DNA from: Burkholderiales bacterium
Lineage (GTDB): Bacteria; Pseudomonadota; Gammaproteobacteria; Burkholderiales; JAHFRG01
Length of the DNA stretch: 64,000 nucleotides
Assembly (NCBI GenBank): GCA_035518095.1
Contig: DATIXX010000041.1
Location: forward strand, 120,415 to 184,414
Direction: 5' to 3'
Shown here: one piece after another, positions 17,150-26,395 of the stretch
Layout of the letters: each line of letters begins with the position of its first letter
How positions within the stretch are numbered: position 1 is the first letter of the stretch
Position numbers and translations under genes: made by a program
Notes under the pieces: generated by a model
Database searches by the model: none
What the model saw: the letters and a program-made list of their open reading frames with translations, nothing else
What the model was told of the DNA's origin: nothing

Positions 17150-19000
17150 ATGAACGTTTTTTACGAAGAAGACGGCACGTTCAAGGTCGGAACCATCCTT
17201 GCCGACAACGACAACACCCTGCAGGTTGAAGCCGCATTCGGCAAGCGGGGCAAAATCAAGTCCAGTTGGTTATTGTTCAGATTTGAAGATCCTGAAAAGA
17301 TACAGTTCATGGAACGGGCACAGCAAGTGGCGACAAGTATTGACCCGGATTTCCTGTGGTCTTGCTGTGGCGAAGGCGAATTTTGCTACGAGGCGTTGGC
17401 GCGCGAATATTTCGGACACCAGCCAAGTCCGGTCGAAGCCGCGGGCCTGCTCATCCGACTCCATGGTTCACCAATGTATTTTTATAAGAAAGGCCGGGGC
17501 CGCTATAAGGCAGCGCCCCCCGAAGCCCTCAAGGCGGCGTTGGCAAGCATTGAAAAAAAACGTGTTCAGGCAGCACAGCAGGCGAATTACGTCGAACAGT
17601 TGATCCAGTTCAATTTGCCCCGCGAATTTGCTGCGCAGCTTACGAGGCTGCTTTACAAACCTGATCGTTCCGGAATTGAATTCAAAGCGCTCGAAGTCGC
17701 GGCGGCGGCGACCCATTTGACGGTTGCCCACCTTCTGGAGAAATGCGGCGCGATCCCATCAACGCATGATTACCATGTGGAGCGTTTTTTGTTTGAGCAC
17801 TTCCCCGAAGGTATTGAGTTTGGCGATTTCGGTGAAATGACCGAGCCACAGGGACTGCCACTAGCCGAAGCCGAGGCGTTCAGCATTGACGATGTAACCA
17901 CGTCCGAGATTGATGACGCATTTTCGGTTTCGCAAGTTGCCGATAAGCATTGGCGAATAGGTGTACATATCGCGGCGCCCGCATTGGGCTTCGCAACTGA
18001 CTCAAGACTCGATTCGATCGCTGCGCGGCGCCTGTCGACCGTGTATATGCCGGGCCGCAAAATTACTATGCTGCCGGAATCGGTGATAGGAAAATTCACG
18101 CTGACCGAACGTACCAATCGTCCAGCGGTATCAATGTATTTGGAGGTTTGTGGCAGCGACCTGACAATCGTCGCCTCGTCAACCAGGATTGAGCGAGTGC
18201 CCATTGGCGCGAATCTGCAACGCGGCGCGCTGGAGAAGATTTTCAACGAAAGCACGCTGTCAACGGGTAAGCTGGATTTTCCTTTGGGCAGCGAGCTGAA
18301 ACTGCTGTGGCAATTTGCGGAAACTCTGGAAAAGTCGCGGGCGAGGGCTGAGGCCGTAGGCATGCCTCAGCTTGACTACAATTTTTATATTGAGAACGGA
18401 CACGTCACCATTACTGAACGACGACGCGGCACGCCGGTAGATAAAATAGTTTCGGAGCTGATGATTTATGTGAACACCGCCTGGGGAAAGCTGCTCGCGG
18501 ACAATCAAATTGCGGCTATTTTCCGCGCCCAGGGAAATGGCAAAGTGAAAATGAGCACGGCTCCCGGGGAGCATCAAGGACTGGGTGTCGGCCAATACAT
18601 TTGGGCGAGCTCGCCCCTGCGACGCTATGTGGACCTCGTCAATCAACGCCAACTGCTCGCATGGATTAATGGCGATATTCCTCCCTATGCAAGAAACAGC
18701 GGGCGGCTGCTTATTGCGATGCGCGATTTTGAGTTGGCATACGAAGCTTACGCCCTGTTTCAGCGCACCATGGAGCGTTACTGGTGCCTGCGCTGGCTGC
18801 AACAAGAGTCAGCGAGCCTCCTGCCAGCCACAGTGGTTAGGGATAATCTGGTGAAAATAGAAAAATTGCCGCTGTACGCCCGCATCACTTCTATGCCTGA
18901 ACTGCCCGCCGCCAGCCGAGTAGAGGTCGAGATCTCGCAACTGGATTTTCTTGAACTCAGCTTTGCATGCCGCCATAAACGCAGTCTGGATACGCAGTGA
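17150..19000 (+). CDS. RNB-domain exoribonuclease (RNase II/R family)
   Basis: The 616-residue protein contains an RNB catalytic domain. Metal-binding acidic residues are in AFSIDDVTTSEIDDAFSVSQ and the match continues with GVHIAAPALGF, STVYMPGRKITMLPE and ASSPLRRYVDLVNQRQLLAWING. It is a processive 3'-5' exoribonuclease type. The N-terminal half lacks clear cold-shock domains and there is no basic C-terminal tail. The architecture is nearer to the betaproteobacterial RNase II-like proteins than to RNase R. It stands alone on the plus strand. Confidence 0.88.
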   Translation: MNVFYEEDGTFKVGTILADNDNTLQVEAAFGKRGKIKSSWLLFRFEDPEKIQFMERAQQVATSIDPDFLWSCCGEGEFCYEALAREYFGHQPSPVEAAGLLIRLHGSPMYFYKKGRGRYKAAPPEALKAALASIEKKRVQAAQQANYVEQLIQFNLPREFAAQLTRLLYKPDRSGIEFKALEVAAAATHLTVAHLLEKCGAIPSTHDYHVERFLFEHFPEGIEFGDFGEMTEPQGLPLAEAEAFSIDDVTTSEIDDAFSVSQVADKHWRIGVHIAAPALGFATDSRLDSIAARRLSTVYMPGRKITMLPESVIGKFTLTERTNRPAVSMYLEVCGSDLTIVASSTRIERVPIGANLQRGALEKIFNESTLSTGKLDFPLGSELKLLWQFAETLEKSRARAEAVGMPQLDYNFYIENGHVTITERRRGTPVDKIVSELMIYVNTAWGKLLADNQIAAIFRAQGNGKVKMSTAPGEHQGLGVGQYIWASSPLRRYVDLVNQRQLLAWINGDIPPYARNSGRLLIAMRDFELAYEAYALFQRTMERYWCLRWLQQESASLLPATVVRDNLVKIEKLPLYARITSMPELPAASRVEVEISQLDFLELSFACRHKRSLDTQ

Positions 19001-19316
19001 CAGCACGCATTTTGTTGATTAAAATGCCACATTTGCTTTTAGCAAGGTTACGCATTGTCCCATACAATAAAAAATGAGGTGTGTTTCCAGCAACAGGCCG
19101 GTGAACGCAGTTCGCGCGATGCTTATGGTTCGAGCTATGGCAGCGAAAAACGTAGCGCCGCGCTTTTGCGCAGTCCGGATGGAAGACGCTTTGCGGGCGT
19201 CGTATTTCGTCGCTGGACATCGGCTTGGCATTGAACAAACTGCGCGGCTTGTTTGGCGTGCGCCGCCCTCGACCGGGCTGCCACGCCTGCGCAGGAATCA
19301 GTCAGAGGTTCGCTAG
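19001..19316. other. Intergenic region, no convincing gene
   Basis: Several short overlapping frames occur on both strands, but none shows a recognisable domain, a good Shine-Dalgarno or coding-like composition. An A-rich stretch (CAATAAAAAATGAGG) sits near 19065. I see no terminator hairpin with a U-run after the RNase gene. Confidence 0.5.
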
Positions 19317-20240
19317 GTGCAGTTCGAGATGACAGCGCTAAAACGCGCATCCGTGTCGCTGGGGCAAAAGATCGCGATGATGGATGTATCCACGCGCTTG
19401 CAACTGGCTCTGCTCGTTTCTTTCACCTTGCATTCGATATTTCTGCTAGGCGTCAACTTCAAATTTCCCGACTCGACCAAGCGCGTTCGTGATGGATTGC
19501 CCTTGGAAGTTGTACTGGTCAACAGCAGGACCGTTTCCAAGCCGCTGCATCCTGACGTGTTGGCGCAATACAATTTAGATGGCGGTGGCAATACCGAATC
19601 TGAACGCCGCGCCAAGAGTCCGTTGCCGGTGCGCAAGAAAAATGAGCATCCGTCAGATCAGCTGGTACGCGCGCAACGCCGGGTGGCGAAGCTGGAAGAA
19701 AAGGCGCGCAAACTGGCCGCTCAGGTGTCGGAGAAAAAAATCGAGCAACAGGAAAGCCCGCCGCAAACCGAAAAACCAAAAGTCAAAACACCTGACGCCA
19801 TGGACCTGGTGCAAAGCGGATTGGAAGAGGCGCGGCTCGAAGCACAAATCGCCAGGGAGCAAGAAGAATACCAGCACCGGCCGCGGCGCATGTTTATCGG
19901 CGCGCGCGCCAAGGAATATGCATTTACCCGCTATGTGGATGACTGGCGGATCAAAGTAGAACGCATTGGCAACCTGAATTACCCGGACGCGGCGCGGCGC
20001 CAGAAGATCTATGGCAGCCTCGTGCTTACCGTGTCAATCAGAGCTGACGGCTCTGTGGAATACGTGGAAATCAACCGCTCATCAGGGGAAAAAATCCTGG
20101 ACGCTGCGGCGATCCGCATCGTGCAATTGTCCAGCCCGTTTGCGCCGTTTTCCGAGGAAATGCGCAAGAAGGTCGATATCCTGAGTATTACTCGAACCTG
20201 GACTTTCACGCGCAGCGACCAGCTCAGCGGCGAGGAGTAA
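19317..20240 (+). CDS. TonB-family energy transducer
   Basis: The 307-residue protein (GTG start; ATG at 19329 is an alternative) has one N-terminal membrane anchor (LQLALLVSFTLHSIFLLGVNF, about residues 29-49). A periplasmic linker rich in Lys, Glu and Gln and predicted coiled coil (VAKLEEKARKLAAQVSEKKIEQQ) follows. The C-terminal TonB domain reads YPDAARRQKIYGSLVLTVSIRADGSVEYVEINRSSGEKILDAAAIRIVQLSSPFAPF. TonB proteins couple ExbBD energy to outer-membrane receptors. No exbB/exbD lie nearby, and this orphan type often sits before aroE and mtgA in betaproteobacteria. Confidence 0.88.
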   Translation: MQFEMTALKRASVSLGQKIAMMDVSTRLQLALLVSFTLHSIFLLGVNFKFPDSTKRVRDGLPLEVVLVNSRTVSKPLHPDVLAQYNLDGGGNTESERRAKSPLPVRKKNEHPSDQLVRAQRRVAKLEEKARKLAAQVSEKKIEQQESPPQTEKPKVKTPDAMDLVQSGLEEARLEAQIAREQEEYQHRPRRMFIGARAKEYAFTRYVDDWRIKVERIGNLNYPDAARRQKIYGSLVLTVSIRADGSVEYVEINRSSGEKILDAAAIRIVQLSSPFAPFSEEMRKKVDILSITRTWTFTRSDQLSGEE

Positions 20241-20288
20241 ACACGGTGTCCAAACCTGCGCACCGCGAAGTCCTAATCAGCGACGTAC

Positions 20289-21110
20289 ATGACTGACCGC
20301 TACGCAGTGATCGGTAATCCAGTAGCGCACAGCAAGTCTCCGCTGATTCACACCAAATTCGCGCAACAAACCGGCGAGGATGTTTCGTATACCGCCATCC
20401 TTGCCACTCGCCAAAGCTTTGCCGTTGCGGTATCGGATTTCATCGCGCAGGGCGGCAAAGGAATGAATGTCACCGTGCCGTTCAAGGAGCAGGCATGGAA
20501 GTCCTTGACGACCGATCTTCGTCCGCGCGCGGCGGCGGCGAGGGCAGTGAACACGCTGACGTTCGAAAACGGCAAAATCATCGGCGATAACACAGACGGT
20601 GCGGGCCTGTTGCGCGACATCGAGATCAATCTCAAATTTCCTGTAGCCGGGAGGCGGGTGCTATTGATGGGTGCAGGCGGCGCAGCCCGCGGTATTCTGC
20701 CGGAACTGCTTCGCAGGCGTCCGGCATCACTCCATATTGCTAATCGCGATATCAACAGGGCGCGCGACTTGAAAGACGGGTTTCATGCGTCGGAAAATCT
20801 GGAAGTAGCCGAGTACCCGGACTTAAGCGGCGTTCAGTTCGAATTAATAATCAACGCAACCTCGAGCAGCCTGAACGATGAGTTACCGCCCTTGCCAAAA
20901 GGGATATTCGCCGCCGGGGCGCTGGCCTACGACCTCATGTACGGCAAGGGACTCACGCCATTTTTGCGGTTTGGCCAGACGCAGGGCGCCGTTAAACTGG
21001 CTGACGGCCTGGGAATGCTGGTTGAGCAGGCCGCCGAATCGTTTTTAATTTGGCGCGGTGTGCGTCCCGATACCCATCCAGTCATCGCCATGCTTAAAGG
21101 TGAGGAGTAA
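20289..21110 (+). CDS. aroE: Shikimate dehydrogenase
   Basis: AroE reduces 3-dehydroshikimate to shikimate with NADPH in chorismate synthesis. The 273-residue sequence has the shikimate site NPVAHSKSPLIHTKFA, the catalytic lysine in GMNVTVPFKEQA, DNTDGAGLLRDI, the nucleotide-binding GAGGAARGILPELL with basic NRDINRA for NADPH preference, and YDLMYGKGLTPFL near the end. The aroE-mtgA neighbourhood is conserved. The pathway feeds the trp genes at the end of this window. Confidence 0.96.
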   Translation: MTDRYAVIGNPVAHSKSPLIHTKFAQQTGEDVSYTAILATRQSFAVAVSDFIAQGGKGMNVTVPFKEQAWKSLTTDLRPRAAAARAVNTLTFENGKIIGDNTDGAGLLRDIEINLKFPVAGRRVLLMGAGGAARGILPELLRRRPASLHIANRDINRARDLKDGFHASENLEVAEYPDLSGVQFELIINATSSSLNDELPPLPKGIFAAGALAYDLMYGKGLTPFLRFGQTQGAVKLADGLGMLVEQAAESFLIWRGVRPDTHPVIAMLKGEE

Positions 21111-21202
21111 AGATTGAGGTGTGAGGAAGTTACAGGTTTAACGCCGCCGTCGCGCTCCAGTTTGTTTTACCCTTTACATTTTACCGGGCGCATCTTGCGA
21201 CG

Positions 21203-21898
21203 TTGAAGATATTGTGGCGCTGGCTGTGGCGTGCCGCCGCCTTTCTGGTCGCAGCGGTATTCGTCTATCAATTGTGGTTTTTCTTGCATATCTGTTACTG
21301 GGTGCACCATAACCCCGATGACACCGCATTCATGGAAACACGGCTGGAAGTGCTTCAATCGAAGAATCCACGCGCCGCATTGAAGCACGAATGGGTGCCG
21401 TACAATAAAATTTCGGTGTACCTGAAGCGCGCACTGATCGCTGCCGAAGACGCGAGGTTCCTGGAGCACGAGGGATTCGACTGGGAAGGAATAGAACAAG
21501 CTTACGAAAAAAATCTTCGAAGAGGAAAAATTGTCGCCGGCGGTTCAACCATCAGCCAGCAGCTGGCTAAAAATTTGTTTTTGTCCAGTAGCCGCACGCC
21601 GTGGCGGAAGGTTGAGGAAGCGCTGATCACCTTGATGCTTGAATCCGTGATGGACAAGCGGCGCATTTTGGAGATTTATCTCAATACCATCGAGTGGGGA
21701 AACGGCGTCTTCGGCGCTGAAGCCGCCGCCCGGCACTATTACGGTGTTTCCGCTTCTGCGCTTTCAAGGGAACAGGCGGCGCGGCTTGCCGCGATGGTGC
21801 CCAACCCCCGTTTTTACGACCGCAACCGCAATACCCATTGGCTAAACCGTAAGACCGAAATCATCCTTGACAGAATGAATGCGGTCGAAGCGCCCTGA
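21203..21898 (+). CDS. mtgA: Monofunctional biosynthetic peptidoglycan transglycosylase
   Basis: MtgA polymerises lipid II glycan strands at the inner membrane. The 231-residue GT51 protein has one N-terminal membrane helix (AAAFLVAAVFVYQLWFFLHI). The catalytic EDARFLEHEGFDWEGIEQA (first Glu near residue 82), GGSTISQQLAKNLFLS, and MESVMDKRRILEIYLNTIEWGNGVFGAEAAARHYYGVSASAL-like second motif complete the domain. The start is taken at TTG 21203; no better ATG is in frame before the anchor. Confidence 0.93.
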   Translation: MKILWRWLWRAAAFLVAAVFVYQLWFFLHICYWVHHNPDDTAFMETRLEVLQSKNPRAALKHEWVPYNKISVYLKRALIAAEDARFLEHEGFDWEGIEQAYEKNLRRGKIVAGGSTISQQLAKNLFLSSSRTPWRKVEEALITLMLESVMDKRRILEIYLNTIEWGNGVFGAEAAARHYYGVSASALSREQAARLAAMVPNPRFYDRNRNTHWLNRKTEIILDRMNAVEAP

Positions 21899-22051
21899 AT
21901 TCTAGATCTTCATAAAGAAATTTACCGGCACGGTTAGGATCGGCCGGCAAATACCCTATAATCCGACCAACGGCGCGTTCAAAATCCCGGTTCGCAATGG
22001 ATGCGCGATGTCTAAATTCGGCGCGGATTGCGCCGGTAATGGAAACTGACC

Positions 22052-23437
22052 ATGGCGGAAATGGAAGAAACCCAGCAAGAGAGAGCGCCGGAAACTCTGC
22101 AAAATATAATCCGCCTGCTGCGCAAACAAGAAGCGCGTCCCAATGAGCAGAATCTAGCTCAATTGCAAAAAAGCCTGGACGCGCTGCACCCGGCCGACGT
22201 CGCTTACGTTCTCGAAGCACTGCCACTCAAACAGCGGATGATCGTTTGGAACCTGGTGAAAGCTGAGCGGGACGGGGAGATCCTGCTGGAGGTTTCCGAT
22301 GCGGTCCGCGAAACACTGATCGCGAACATGGAGGCCGAGGAGCTGGTTGCCGCCGCCGAGACCCTGGACACCGACGAAATTGCCGATCTCGCTCCCGATT
22401 TACCGCGCGACGTGGTGCAAGATATCTTGGATTCCATGGATGTGCAGAATCGCGCGCGCCTGCAGACGGCGATGGCCTACCCGGAAAATACCGTGGGTGC
22501 ACTCATGGAGTTTGAAGTGGTAACCATTCGCGACGATATCAAGCTTGAAGTGGTGCTGCGTTATTTGCGCCGTTTTGATGAGCTGCCCGGGCATATGGAT
22601 GCGCTCTTCGTGGTGGACCCGGACGATACCCTCAAAGGCGTATTGCCGCTGAAGCGTCTGCTGGTGAGCGACCCGGACATTAACGTCGCAGGGCTGATGC
22701 TGAAGGAATTCGTGAGTTTCAATCCGCAGGATGCCGCCAACGAAGCCGCGCTGGCGTTTGAGCGCTACGGGCTGGTTTCCGCCCCGGTGGTCAACGACCA
22801 AAATAAGCTGGTTGGACGTCTAACCGTCGAGTCAGTCGTGGAATACATCCGCGAGAAAGCGGATACGCAGATACTTAGCAATGCAGGTTTGCGCGAGGAA
22901 GAAGACCTGTTCGCGCCGGTGCGCGAAAGTACCAAGAACCGCACCTTGTGGCTGGGGATCAATCTTATTACCGCCTTCGCCGCCTCCTGGGTAACTCATT
23001 TGTTTGAAGCGTCGATTGAAAAGATCGTGGCCCTGGCGGTATTGATGACCGTGATTCCAAGCATGGGAGGCAACGCCGGAACCCAAACCATGGCGTTGGT
23101 TACCCGCGGCTTGGCGCTGGATCAGGTCAGCCGGGACAATATCCCGCATTTGTTCAACAAGGAAGTGGCGGTTGCCTATATTCAAGGATTGATTTGGGCC
23201 ATGGTGGTGGGTGTGCTGGCGGCGTTGTGGTATCGCGACCTGAAGCTCAGCCTGGTTTTCGGCGCCGCGATGATAATCGAATTATTCGCCGCGGCCTTGA
23301 GCGGCGTCGCGATTCCGCTTATATTGCGGCGTTTCAGGATTGATCCGGCGGTCGGCACCACAGTGATCCTCACTACCGTAACCGATGTGGTCGGTCTGTT
23401 CAGCTTTCTGGGTCTGGCGACACTGTTCCTGGTCTGA
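22052..23437 (+). CDS. mgtE: Magnesium transporter MgtE
   Basis: The 461-residue MgtE channel has an N-terminal helical domain (LHPADVAYVLEALPLKQRMIVWNLV), two CBS domains (ALMEFEVVTIRDDIKLEVVLRYLRR and ASAPVVNDQNKLVGRLTVESVV-like regions) and five C-terminal membrane helices. These contain VIPSMGGNAGTQTMALVTRGLAL and IPLILRRFRIDPAVGTTVILTTVTDVVGL. GNAGTQ and the D-P-A line the pore in known MgtE. It mediates Mg2+ uptake gated by CBS-bound Mg2+. No upstream Mg riboswitch was recognised. Confidence 0.93.
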   Translation: MAEMEETQQERAPETLQNIIRLLRKQEARPNEQNLAQLQKSLDALHPADVAYVLEALPLKQRMIVWNLVKAERDGEILLEVSDAVRETLIANMEAEELVAAAETLDTDEIADLAPDLPRDVVQDILDSMDVQNRARLQTAMAYPENTVGALMEFEVVTIRDDIKLEVVLRYLRRFDELPGHMDALFVVDPDDTLKGVLPLKRLLVSDPDINVAGLMLKEFVSFNPQDAANEAALAFERYGLVSAPVVNDQNKLVGRLTVESVVEYIREKADTQILSNAGLREEEDLFAPVRESTKNRTLWLGINLITAFAASWVTHLFEASIEKIVALAVLMTVIPSMGGNAGTQTMALVTRGLALDQVSRDNIPHLFNKEVAVAYIQGLIWAMVVGVLAALWYRDLKLSLVFGAAMIIELFAAALSGVAIPLILRRFRIDPAVGTTVILTTVTDVVGLFSFLGLATLFLV

Positions 23438-23833
23438 ACCGATCCGTTTCGCGTCCTCTGCCGCAAGTGCTCCGGGACGTTCAGCAATTCAGCGGGCCGC
23501 GGTCTCCACTGTACCGCCGCAGCGGCATGCCCTGCTAGGTTGATGTGGAGAACTCTCCCGAACTCGGGCCAGTGCTCACGGTCAAAATGTTGAGATTGCA
23601 ATAGGCGGGAATGTAAGGAATCAGGCTGCTGCGCGACGTATGCTTGTAACCCGAATTCGCGAGCTCGCGATGCTAATCGAGACATCGGTCGATGTTTTGC
23701 TTTCGGAAGTAATAACCAGGCGGTATATCCCAAGCGTCGCGATTTCATGAAGCCCGGGGTAGCGGCCGCGGCGCGTGGGCGATTTCCGGACTGTTCCTGC
23801 ACTTATTTTTGGTTGACCGTTTAGAGGGTCACA
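23438..23833. other. Intergenic region between mgtE and msrB
   Basis: About 400 bp without a supportable gene. A minus-strand frame spanning much of it runs antisense into mgtE and has no recognisable domain. The last bases give a reasonable ribosome binding site (GAGGG) for msrB. Confidence 0.5.
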
Positions 23834-24439
23834 ATGATCGAGTTGGTTCGCAGGGTTAACGGCACGCCGTCCCTTAAGGGCCGGCGGGCTTTCTTAGTTA
23901 AAGTTGCATGGTTACTGGGTGGATTTGCCTGGTGGTCGATGCCTAAGACTGAGGCAGCCACCGCGGCGACGGCGGAATCTGCACCGCAAAGTGTCTTGAT
24001 CGTTCAGTTCTCGGATCTCGGCACACGCGAGTCCGCGGTCAGAGTTTCGAAGATCGTTAAGAGCGCCGCCGCTTGGCGCATGCGGCTGTCAAGTTTGGCA
24101 TTTACCGTAACCCGCAATGCTGGGACAGAAATACCCTACACGGGTGCGTACTGGAATTTGCATGAAAAAGGGCTGTATCGATGCATCTGCTGCGGCACCG
24201 CATTATTTAGTTCTGAAACGAAATTTGATTCCAGAACGGGCTGGCCAAGTTTTTGGCAGCCGATTGCACAGGAAAATATCGAAGAGTTCCAGGATCGGAG
24301 CCTCGGCATGATCCGAACCGCGGTTTCCTGTAAACGCTGCGATGCTCACTTGGGCCATGTCTTCGATGATGGCCCCAAGCCTACGGGCCTTCGGTATTGC
24401 ATAAATTCAGTCGCGCTGCGGTTCGTTAAGTCAGCATGA
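23834..24439 (+). CDS. msrB: Exported peptide-methionine (R)-S-oxide reductase
   Basis: MsrB reduces methionine-R-sulfoxide. The 201-residue product carries an unusual N-terminal extension of about 90 residues with a Tat-like motif (GRRAFLVK, residues 16-23) and a hydrophobic stretch, so it is probably exported. The C-terminal MsrB domain has two zinc CxxC pairs (RCICCG and [12 protein letters not shown]), [11 protein letters not shown] and the catalytic cysteine in [12 protein letters not shown]. Methionine sulfoxide repair in the envelope fits with msrA next door. ATG 23834 follows GAGGG. Confidence 0.9.
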   Translation: MIELVRRVNGTPSLKGRRAFLVKVAWLLGGFAWWSMPKTEAATAATAESAPQSVLIVQFSDLGTRESAVRVSKIVKSAAAWRMRLSSLAFTVTRNAGTEIPYTGAYWNLHEKGLYRCICCGTALFSSETKFDSRTGWPSFWQPIAQENIEEFQDRSLGMIRTAVSCKRCDAHLGHVFDDGPKPTGLRYCINSVALRFVKSA

Positions 24440-24577
24440 GATCGTCGTCCGATTCTTTATTGGAATTTGGGGATGGTGGCGTCAAATTGGACGCGAATCG
24501 CAGCGATGGTTTTTAACCGTCATCGCCAGTTACCGGCCGCTGTTTGGGACAGCGGGATATAACTCTGAAAGGGCAGG

Positions 24578-25282
24578 ATGATGAATAGCTTATTCGTTCG
24601 CCGAGTTTCAACTCTTACGATTTTGATTGCTGTCCTGGGGTTCTCCGCCTGCGGGATTGCGGGCAAGGACGCTCTGGCGGTCCAGCTGCCGAATCCTGTG
24701 GTCGACGCCCCATTGGCGAATGCCAGTGGCCAGCAGACCGCCGTACTCGCCGGCGGATGCTTTTGGGGCATTCAGTTGGTGTACCAGCACGTAAAAGGCG
24801 TCACCGCCGTGACTTCGGGGTACTCGGGAGGTACGGCCAAGAACCCGGATTACGAATTGGTCAGCACGGGGACAACCGGACACGCTGAGTCCGTGAAGAT
24901 TAATTATGATCCATCGCAAATAACCTACGGCGAGCTGTTAAAAATTTACTTTTCGGTCGCCCATGACCCGACGCAACTTGACCGTCAGGGACCGGACGTG
25001 GGAACCCAGTACCGGTCGGCGATTTTTTACACTGACAGTGACCAGCAACGCATCGCACTAGCCTACATAGACCAATTACAAAAGGCGAAAATCTATTCGC
25101 AGCCCATTGTGACGAAAGTTGATCCTTTTACAGCGTTCTACCCTGCGGAAGACTATCATCAAAATTACGCGACACTCCACCCGCATAGCCCGTATATCAT
25201 GATTAATGATCTTCCCAAGCTTTCAAACTTGAAAACGACGTTCCCCGCCCTTTATCGACCCGAAAAGGCGCCAGCCGACTGA
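24578..25282 (+). CDS. msrA: Peptide-methionine (S)-S-oxide reductase, probable lipoprotein
   Basis: MsrA reduces methionine-S-sulfoxide. The 234-residue product has a signal sequence ending in a lipobox-like GFSAC (Cys25), suggesting a lipid-anchored or exported enzyme. The catalytic motif is AGGCFWGIQLVYQHVKGV (Cys61), followed by SGYSGGTAKNPDYELVSTGTTGHAESVKINYDP and PVVTKVDPFTAFYPAEDYHQNY-type residues. It lies 138 bp after msrB on the same strand, so both stereoisomers can be reduced outside the cytoplasm. No membrane electron donor gene is visible. Confidence 0.92.
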   Translation: MMNSLFVRRVSTLTILIAVLGFSACGIAGKDALAVQLPNPVVDAPLANASGQQTAVLAGGCFWGIQLVYQHVKGVTAVTSGYSGGTAKNPDYELVSTGTTGHAESVKINYDPSQITYGELLKIYFSVAHDPTQLDRQGPDVGTQYRSAIFYTDSDQQRIALAYIDQLQKAKIYSQPIVTKVDPFTAFYPAEDYHQNYATLHPHSPYIMINDLPKLSNLKTTFPALYRPEKAPAD

Positions 25283-25739
25283 CTATCGCCAGGCGGCGTT
25301 GTTGATTAAACGGCGCATCGGTCGATAACGACCGCAATTCGTCCCGAGATGCTTCGCGTAATCCGATTTGATAGGGCCTGTTCTGCAAGCATTGCGCCAG
25401 ATTGAAAGGCGGCTGAATTCGCCGCTGCCGGCGACCTGGTGTACTTCCGGTGCTGGTGAACAACGGGATCCCGGGCCGCTCCATCGCGCCGTGATACGCG
25501 GGTTTCTATCGCGCTTGAGATTGTTTATTGTAGCGGCGCATGGGCGGCCCGCTTAACGCCGTTTTGAGGCAGCGTTACGGAACGTGTGTTTATGCCGTCC
25601 ACATTATGGCGCAACCCGGCGGCAAGGATATTTCCGGACGGTTCGCTTTGCCGATCGGATTGCCAAGGGGAGTGACCATTGGCTGCGCCTTGCGTCGCGC
25701 ATCACCTGGCGGAAAGCCGCCGTCACAACCGAGTTGCAG
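25283..25739. other. Intergenic region after msrA, no convincing gene
   Basis: About 460 bp with only short frames in both directions. None gives a domain I recognise. Short stretches look protein-like in more than one frame, which may reflect decayed coding sequence, but I cannot identify a parent gene. Confidence 0.4.
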
Positions 25740-25910
25740 TTAATCAGAGTTTCCTTTAATTTCTCCGGCCAGTGCTTTTCTCAGCCGCTCCTTCTGTATC
25801 GCTCGTTTTGCCCGCTTAGTTTTTAGCCCATGCGCCCCGCCTTTCCTCATCAGCGGGTTAAGCACAACTGGATTGCGGGGTTTAAGCCGCACTTTGTGGC
25901 GCGATCTCAT
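25740..25910 (-). CDS. Small basic protein with RKGGAH motif
   Basis: The frame is open from a TTG at 25952, and the ATG at 25910 gives a 56-residue, strongly basic protein. Its core, PRNPVVLNPLMRKGGAH followed by a Lys/Arg-rich helix (KTKRAKRAIQKERLRKALA), resembles small RNP-like conserved proteins I have seen in proteobacteria with an RNP...KGGAH pattern. I cannot name a family with certainty. The Shine-Dalgarno is weak. The high charge suggests nucleic acid or ribosome binding, which is inference only. Confidence 0.55.
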   Translation of the reverse strand: MRSRHKVRLKPRNPVVLNPLMRKGGAHGLKTKRAKRAIQKERLRKALAGEIKGNSD

Positions 25911-26000
25911 GCCGGGCAGACTCTGTATGGAAATCAGTATTTGGGGAGACAACGTGTGGAACCGGAAAGAATTCAGGCGGCCATAATGACCGCCTGCTTT

Positions 26001-26032
26001 GAAAAAAGGCTGATTTACGAGAAACCAGCCTT
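26001..26032 (-). terminator. Rho-independent terminator of the lysine-rich micropeptide gene
   Basis: Read on the minus strand, AAGGCTG (26026-26032) and CAGCCTT (26006-26012) form a 7-bp stem with a 13-base loop, and the descending arm runs into TTTTTT (26007-26002). It lies 22 bp past the stop of the 15-codon gene, on the same strand, which supports that gene being transcribed. Confidence 0.75.
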
Positions 26033-26053
26033 GTATTTCATTTTATATTCTTG

Positions 26054-26101
26054 TTAGATCTTTTTCTTTTTGGACTTCTTTGCCTTCTTTTTGGCTGCCA
26101 T
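26054..26101 (-). CDS. Lysine-rich 15-residue micropeptide
   Basis: The minus strand encodes MAAKKKAKKSKKKKI, nine of 15 residues being lysine. An excellent Shine-Dalgarno (GAAAGGAG) ends six bases before the ATG, and a terminator follows the stop. This gene is too short for normal gene calling. The composition resembles the lysine/alanine tails of bacterial H1-like proteins, so DNA, RNA or polyphosphate binding is possible, but function is unknown. A long AT-rich leader precedes it, downstream of lysA on the same strand. Confidence 0.68.
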   Translation of the reverse strand: MAAKKKAKKSKKKKI

Positions 26102-26395
26102 TTGCGACTCCTTTCAAGTTTTTTTCTAGTTTCTAACGCGCGGAGTATTTCTTCCGCACTCCCAAAGCATCGATATCATGTGAATTGCTAATTCTCTCGA
26201 AAAACCTGGCAAGAGAACGATAACGAATGCTCGGTGCACCAATTCTATTCCACTTTTTTAAAGAAACACAACATTTTTTTTAACTATTTTCATTTTTATT
26301 ACCGTCGCGAGATTTCAAAATATCGTTCGAATTGATTTTCTCAGTCACATTAGCGCGCTTTCAAGAATTAATCTCACGCCTGCAACAATGCGCGC
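26102..26395 (-). promoter_or_regulatory. AT-rich leader region upstream of the micropeptide gene
   Basis: About 290 bp between lysA and the micropeptide gene, much richer in A and T than the surrounding DNA. On the minus strand it holds a small hairpin near the gene (GCGGA...TCCGC, about 26140-26157) and then the Shine-Dalgarno. I could not choose one promoter with confidence. The length suggests a structured 5' leader or a separate promoter rather than simple lysA read-through. Confidence 0.4.

Noticed and set aside
23182..23802. 206-codon minus-strand frame after mgtE
   Set aside because: Half of it is antisense to mgtE and the rest has low-complexity Arg-rich sequence without a known domain or SD.
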